Source: a virus
Strand: one strand, 5' to 3'
IMG/VR virus record: IMGVR_UViG_3300025102_000279
Coordinates: 1-24,474 of that record
DNA length: 24,474 nucleotides
The translations under genes and the position numbers were made by a program. This document shows positions 22,257 through 24,474 of the stretch, piece after piece. Within the stretch, counting starts at the first letter, position 1; every line of letters begins with the position of its first letter. The notes beneath the pieces were generated by a model. That model saw only the letters and a list, made by a program, of their open reading frames with translations. It was not told the DNA's origin and ran no database searches.

Positions 22257-24474
22257 TTAGTAAAAGCTACCACTATGTACAGACCTTATGATATAGACAT
22301 CATCGCCTGAAGACCATCCATTTGGTTTAAATGTTAGTATACCACCTTGAACTTCAAAATATCCTAAACCACTCATCGAAGCCCCTTGAGCACCAATTAC
22401 ACCTTTTACACCTTGAACACCCGTAGCACCTTTTTGACCACTTGCACCTGCCGAACCTGTCCCACCTTTGTTTCCTTGAGCACCTTGAGCACCTTGAACA
22501 CCACCACCACCTGTCGTACCTTTAGCACCTTCGTCACCTGCATCACCTTGGTGGCCTGTTTTACCTTTTAAACCTTGAGCACCTGTATTACCTTTATCAC
22601 CTGCATCACCTTGAGGACCTGTTGCACCTTTTTGACCACTTGCACCTGCCGAACCCGTTCCACCTTTGTTTCCTTGAGCACCTTGAGCACCTACGAGACC
22701 TTGATTACCAGTATTACCTTTATCACCTTGGTCACCAGCTACGCCAGTATTACCTTTATTACCTTTTAAACCTTGAGCACCCGTACTTCCTTTATCACCT
22801 GCATCACCTTGAGGACCTCTTGCACCTTTTTGACCACTTGCACCTGCTGACCCCGTTCCACCCTTGTTTCCTTGAGCACCTTGAGCACCTACTACACCTT
22901 GATTACCAGTATTACCTTTATCACCTTGGTCACCTGCGAGGCCTGTATTACCTTTATTTCCTTTTAAACCTTGAGCACCTGTATTACCTTTATCACCTGC
23001 ATCACCTTGAGGACCTCTTGCACCTTTTTGACCACTTGCACCTGCTGAACCTGTCCCACCTTTAGTTCCTGCATTACCCTTAGTACCCTTATCACCTTGG
23101 TTACCAGTATTTCCTTTATCACCTTGGTCACCTGCGAGGCCTGTATTACCTTTATTTCCTTTTGCACCTTGGTTACCCGTATCACCTTTACTACCTGCTA
23201 CGCCAGTATTACCTTTTGCACCAGTACGACCACCTGAGCCAGTACCACCTTTAGTTCCTGCATTACCCTTAGTACCTTTATCACCTTGGTTACCAGTATT
23301 TCCTTTACTACCCTTATCGCCAGAATTACCCGTTTTACCTTTTAGACCTTGTAAGCCCGTTGCGCCTGTATCACCTTTTGCACCTGCGAGGCCTGTATTT
23401 CCTTTAACACCAGTACGACCACCTGAGCCAGTATTACCTTTATTTCCTGCGTTACCTTGAGCTCCAACTACACCTTGATTACCTTGATTACCTTTTGAAC
23501 CTTTATCGCCGGTAGGACCTGTTTTACCTTTTAGACCTTGTAAGCCCGTTGCGCCTGTATCACCTTTTGCACCTGCGAGGCCTGTATTTCCTTTAGCGCC
23601 TGTTCTACCACCTGAGCCAGTGCCACCTTTAGTTCCTGCATTACCCGTATTACCTTTAACTCCAGTATTACCTTGATTACCTTTAGAACCTTTATCACCA
23701 GAATTACCCGTTTTACCTTTTAGACCTTGTAAACCTGTTGCGCCTGTATCACCTTTTGCACCTGCGAGGCCTGTATTTCCTTTTATACCCGTTCTACCAC
23801 CCGAGCCAGTATTACCTTTGTTACCAGTTGCACCCTTGTTTCCTTTTACACCTTGAGCACCTTGATTTCCTTTAGCACCTTGGTCACCTGCGAGGCCTGT
23901 ATTACCTTTGTTTCCTTTAAAACCTTGATTTCCAGTCGAACCTTTGTCACCTGCGAGGCCAGTATTTCCTTTAGCACCTGTTCTACCACCTGAGCCAGTA
24001 CCACCTTTAGTTCCTGCGAGGCCTGTGTTTCCTTTTACACCTTGATTACCTTGATTACCTTTAGCACCTTGGTCACCTGCGAGGCCTGTATTACCTTTAT
24101 TACCTTTTGCACCTTGATTACCAGTATCACCTTTTGTACCTGCGAGGCCTGTATTACCTTTTATACCCGTTCTACCACCTGAGCCAGGAAGACCTTTATT
24201 ACCTGTATTACCTTTGTTACCCTTAACACCTTGGTCACCTGCCGAGCCAGTATTACCTTTAGCACCTTTATCACCCGAATGGCCTGTTTTACCTTTTAGA
24301 CCTTGTAAGCCAGTTGCGCCTGTATTACCTTTTGCACCTGCAAGACCCGTATTTCCTTTTACACCTTGTCTACCACCTGAACCAGTAGCACCTTTTTGCC
24401 CTGCGAGGCCTGTATTTCCTTTAGCTCCTTGTAGACCTGTATTTCCTTTAGCACCATTATCACCTATAAAACCA
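22257..24474 (-). CDS. Collagen-like Gly-X-Y fibre protein, N-terminus outside window
   Basis: An open frame enters at the right edge and ends at a TAA at 22257-22259, about 739 codons. Nearly all of it is an unbroken Gly-X-Y repeat, for example KGNTGLAGAKGDTGATG and LQGLKGKTG. Proline is rare; the Y position is mostly Lys or Thr, and K-G-D and K-G-N steps are frequent, as in hydroxyproline-free bacterial collagens where charge pairs stabilise the triple helix. The last 40 or so residues leave the repeat (MSGLGYFEVQGGILTFKPNG, then WSSGDDVYIIRSVHSGSFY) and could form a small tip or trimer cap. The protein is probably a tail or capsid fibre that touches the host or environment. Lys before Gly is the sequence context of lysyl hydroxylases, and the next three genes encode two hydroxylases and two glycosyltransferases. 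Its attachment domain is not in the window. Confidence 0.92.
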   Translation of the reverse strand, partial: GFIGDNGAKGNTGLQGAKGNTGLAGQKGATGSGGRQGVKGNTGLAGAKGNTGATGLQGLKGKTGHSGDKGAKGNTGSAGDQGVKGNKGNTGNKGLPGSGGRTGIKGNTGLAGTKGDTGNQGAKGNKGNTGLAGDQGAKGNQGNQGVKGNTGLAGTKGGTGSGGRTGAKGNTGLAGDKGSTGNQGFKGNKGNTGLAGDQGAKGNQGAQGVKGNKGATGNKGNTGSGGRTGIKGNTGLAGAKGDTGATGLQGLKGKTGNSGDKGSKGNQGNTGVKGNTGNAGTKGGTGSGGRTGAKGNTGLAGAKGDTGATGLQGLKGKTGPTGDKGSKGNQGNQGVVGAQGNAGNKGNTGSGGRTGVKGNTGLAGAKGDTGATGLQGLKGKTGNSGDKGSKGNTGNQGDKGTKGNAGTKGGTGSGGRTGAKGNTGVAGSKGDTGNQGAKGNKGNTGLAGDQGDKGNTGNQGDKGTKGNAGTKGGTGSAGASGQKGARGPQGDAGDKGNTGAQGLKGNKGNTGLAGDQGDKGNTGNQGVVGAQGAQGNKGGTGSAGASGQKGARGPQGDAGDKGSTGAQGLKGNKGNTGVAGDQGDKGNTGNQGLVGAQGAQGNKGGTGSAGASGQKGATGPQGDAGDKGNTGAQGLKGKTGHQGDAGDEGAKGTTGGGGVQGAQGAQGNKGGTGSAGASGQKGATGVQGVKGVIGAQGASMSGLGYFEVQGGILTFKPNGWSSGDDVYIIRSVHSGSFY
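22435..24474 (-). repeat. Higher-order repeat of 198/189 bp within the collagen-like gene
   Basis: A marker motif (Gly-Gly-Arg or Ala-Ser-Gly-Gln after TGS) recurs at plus-strand positions 22435, 22633, 22831, 23029, 23227, 23416, 23605, 23794, 23983, 24172 and 24370. The spacings are exactly 198 (four times), 189 (five times) and 198 bases, which is 22 or 21 Gly-X-Y triplets. The four copies nearest the C-terminus carry TGSAGASGQKG; the others carry TGSGGR. Confidence 0.9.

Noticed and set aside
22386-23185. Low-complexity open frames on both strands (22386-22571, 22575-22769, 22622-23065, 22964-23185)
   Set aside because: They arise from the Gly-X-Y repeat read in the wrong frame; the collagen frame on the minus strand is continuous to a stop with a sensible C-terminal end.
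1-24474. tRNA genes, integrase or attachment sites, insertion sequences
   Set aside because: None was seen by reading; coding density leaves no room for tRNAs, and no recombinase or transposase motif appears in any frame examined.

Overview
The window is a gene-dense, AT-rich stretch of a contractile-tailed phage genome related to the T4 superfamily. Every convincing gene lies on the minus strand, so transcription runs from high to low coordinates. The T4-type markers are a neck set (gp13-, gp14- and gp15-like), an 800-residue tail sheath, a 162-residue tail tube, a gp26-type baseplate/chaperone protein, a tape measure with a long hydrophobic tail, a gp53-like LysM protein and a baseplate hub. 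The set looks like marine T4-like phages, but the host cannot be read from the sequence. Shine-Dalgarno sites of the AGGAG type precede several structural genes. I see no tRNA, integrase, insertion sequence or CRISPR array, and no gap without a gene exceeds about 130 bases.

Layout in transcription order. (1) 24474-22257: the C-terminal ~739 codons of a collagen-like Gly-X-Y protein whose start lies outside the window. (2) 22218-18512: a tight three-gene cassette: a PKHD-type 2-oxoglutarate/Fe(II) hydroxylase, a GT2 glycosyltransferase, and a fusion of a GT-B glycosyltransferase with a lysyl-hydroxylase (PLOD-like) domain. (3) 18476-15939: neck and tail-completion genes. (4) 15896-12608: a coiled-coil protein, sheath and tube. 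(5) 12503-11025: a small gene between two terminators, then the gp26-like gene and an overlapping second frame that may be joined by programmed frameshifting. (6) 10954-2859: a small helical protein, tape measure, a repeat-bearing baseplate protein, LysM protein, hub and an unknown protein. (7) 2787-1: two small unknown genes, a divergent family A DNA polymerase-like protein, and an unknown protein cut by the window edge.

The most interesting proposal is that regions 1 and 2 form one system: a phage collagen fibre with its own modification enzymes. The fibre is rich in Lys at the Y position of Gly-X-Lys-Gly, which is the context used by animal lysyl hydroxylases. The adjacent cassette supplies two hydroxylases and two glycosyltransferases, one of each fused in a single protein. 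This parallels animal LH3 and Mimivirus L230. The link is inferred from sequence motifs and neighbourhood, not shown.

Other points of note are a conserved 8-mer, TATTTATA on the coding strand, in front of most transcription units (the reverse complement of the T4 late promoter TATAAATA), three intrinsic terminators, a tandem 15-residue repeat in a baseplate protein, and a PolA-like protein that keeps both catalytic aspartates but has lost other signature residues.
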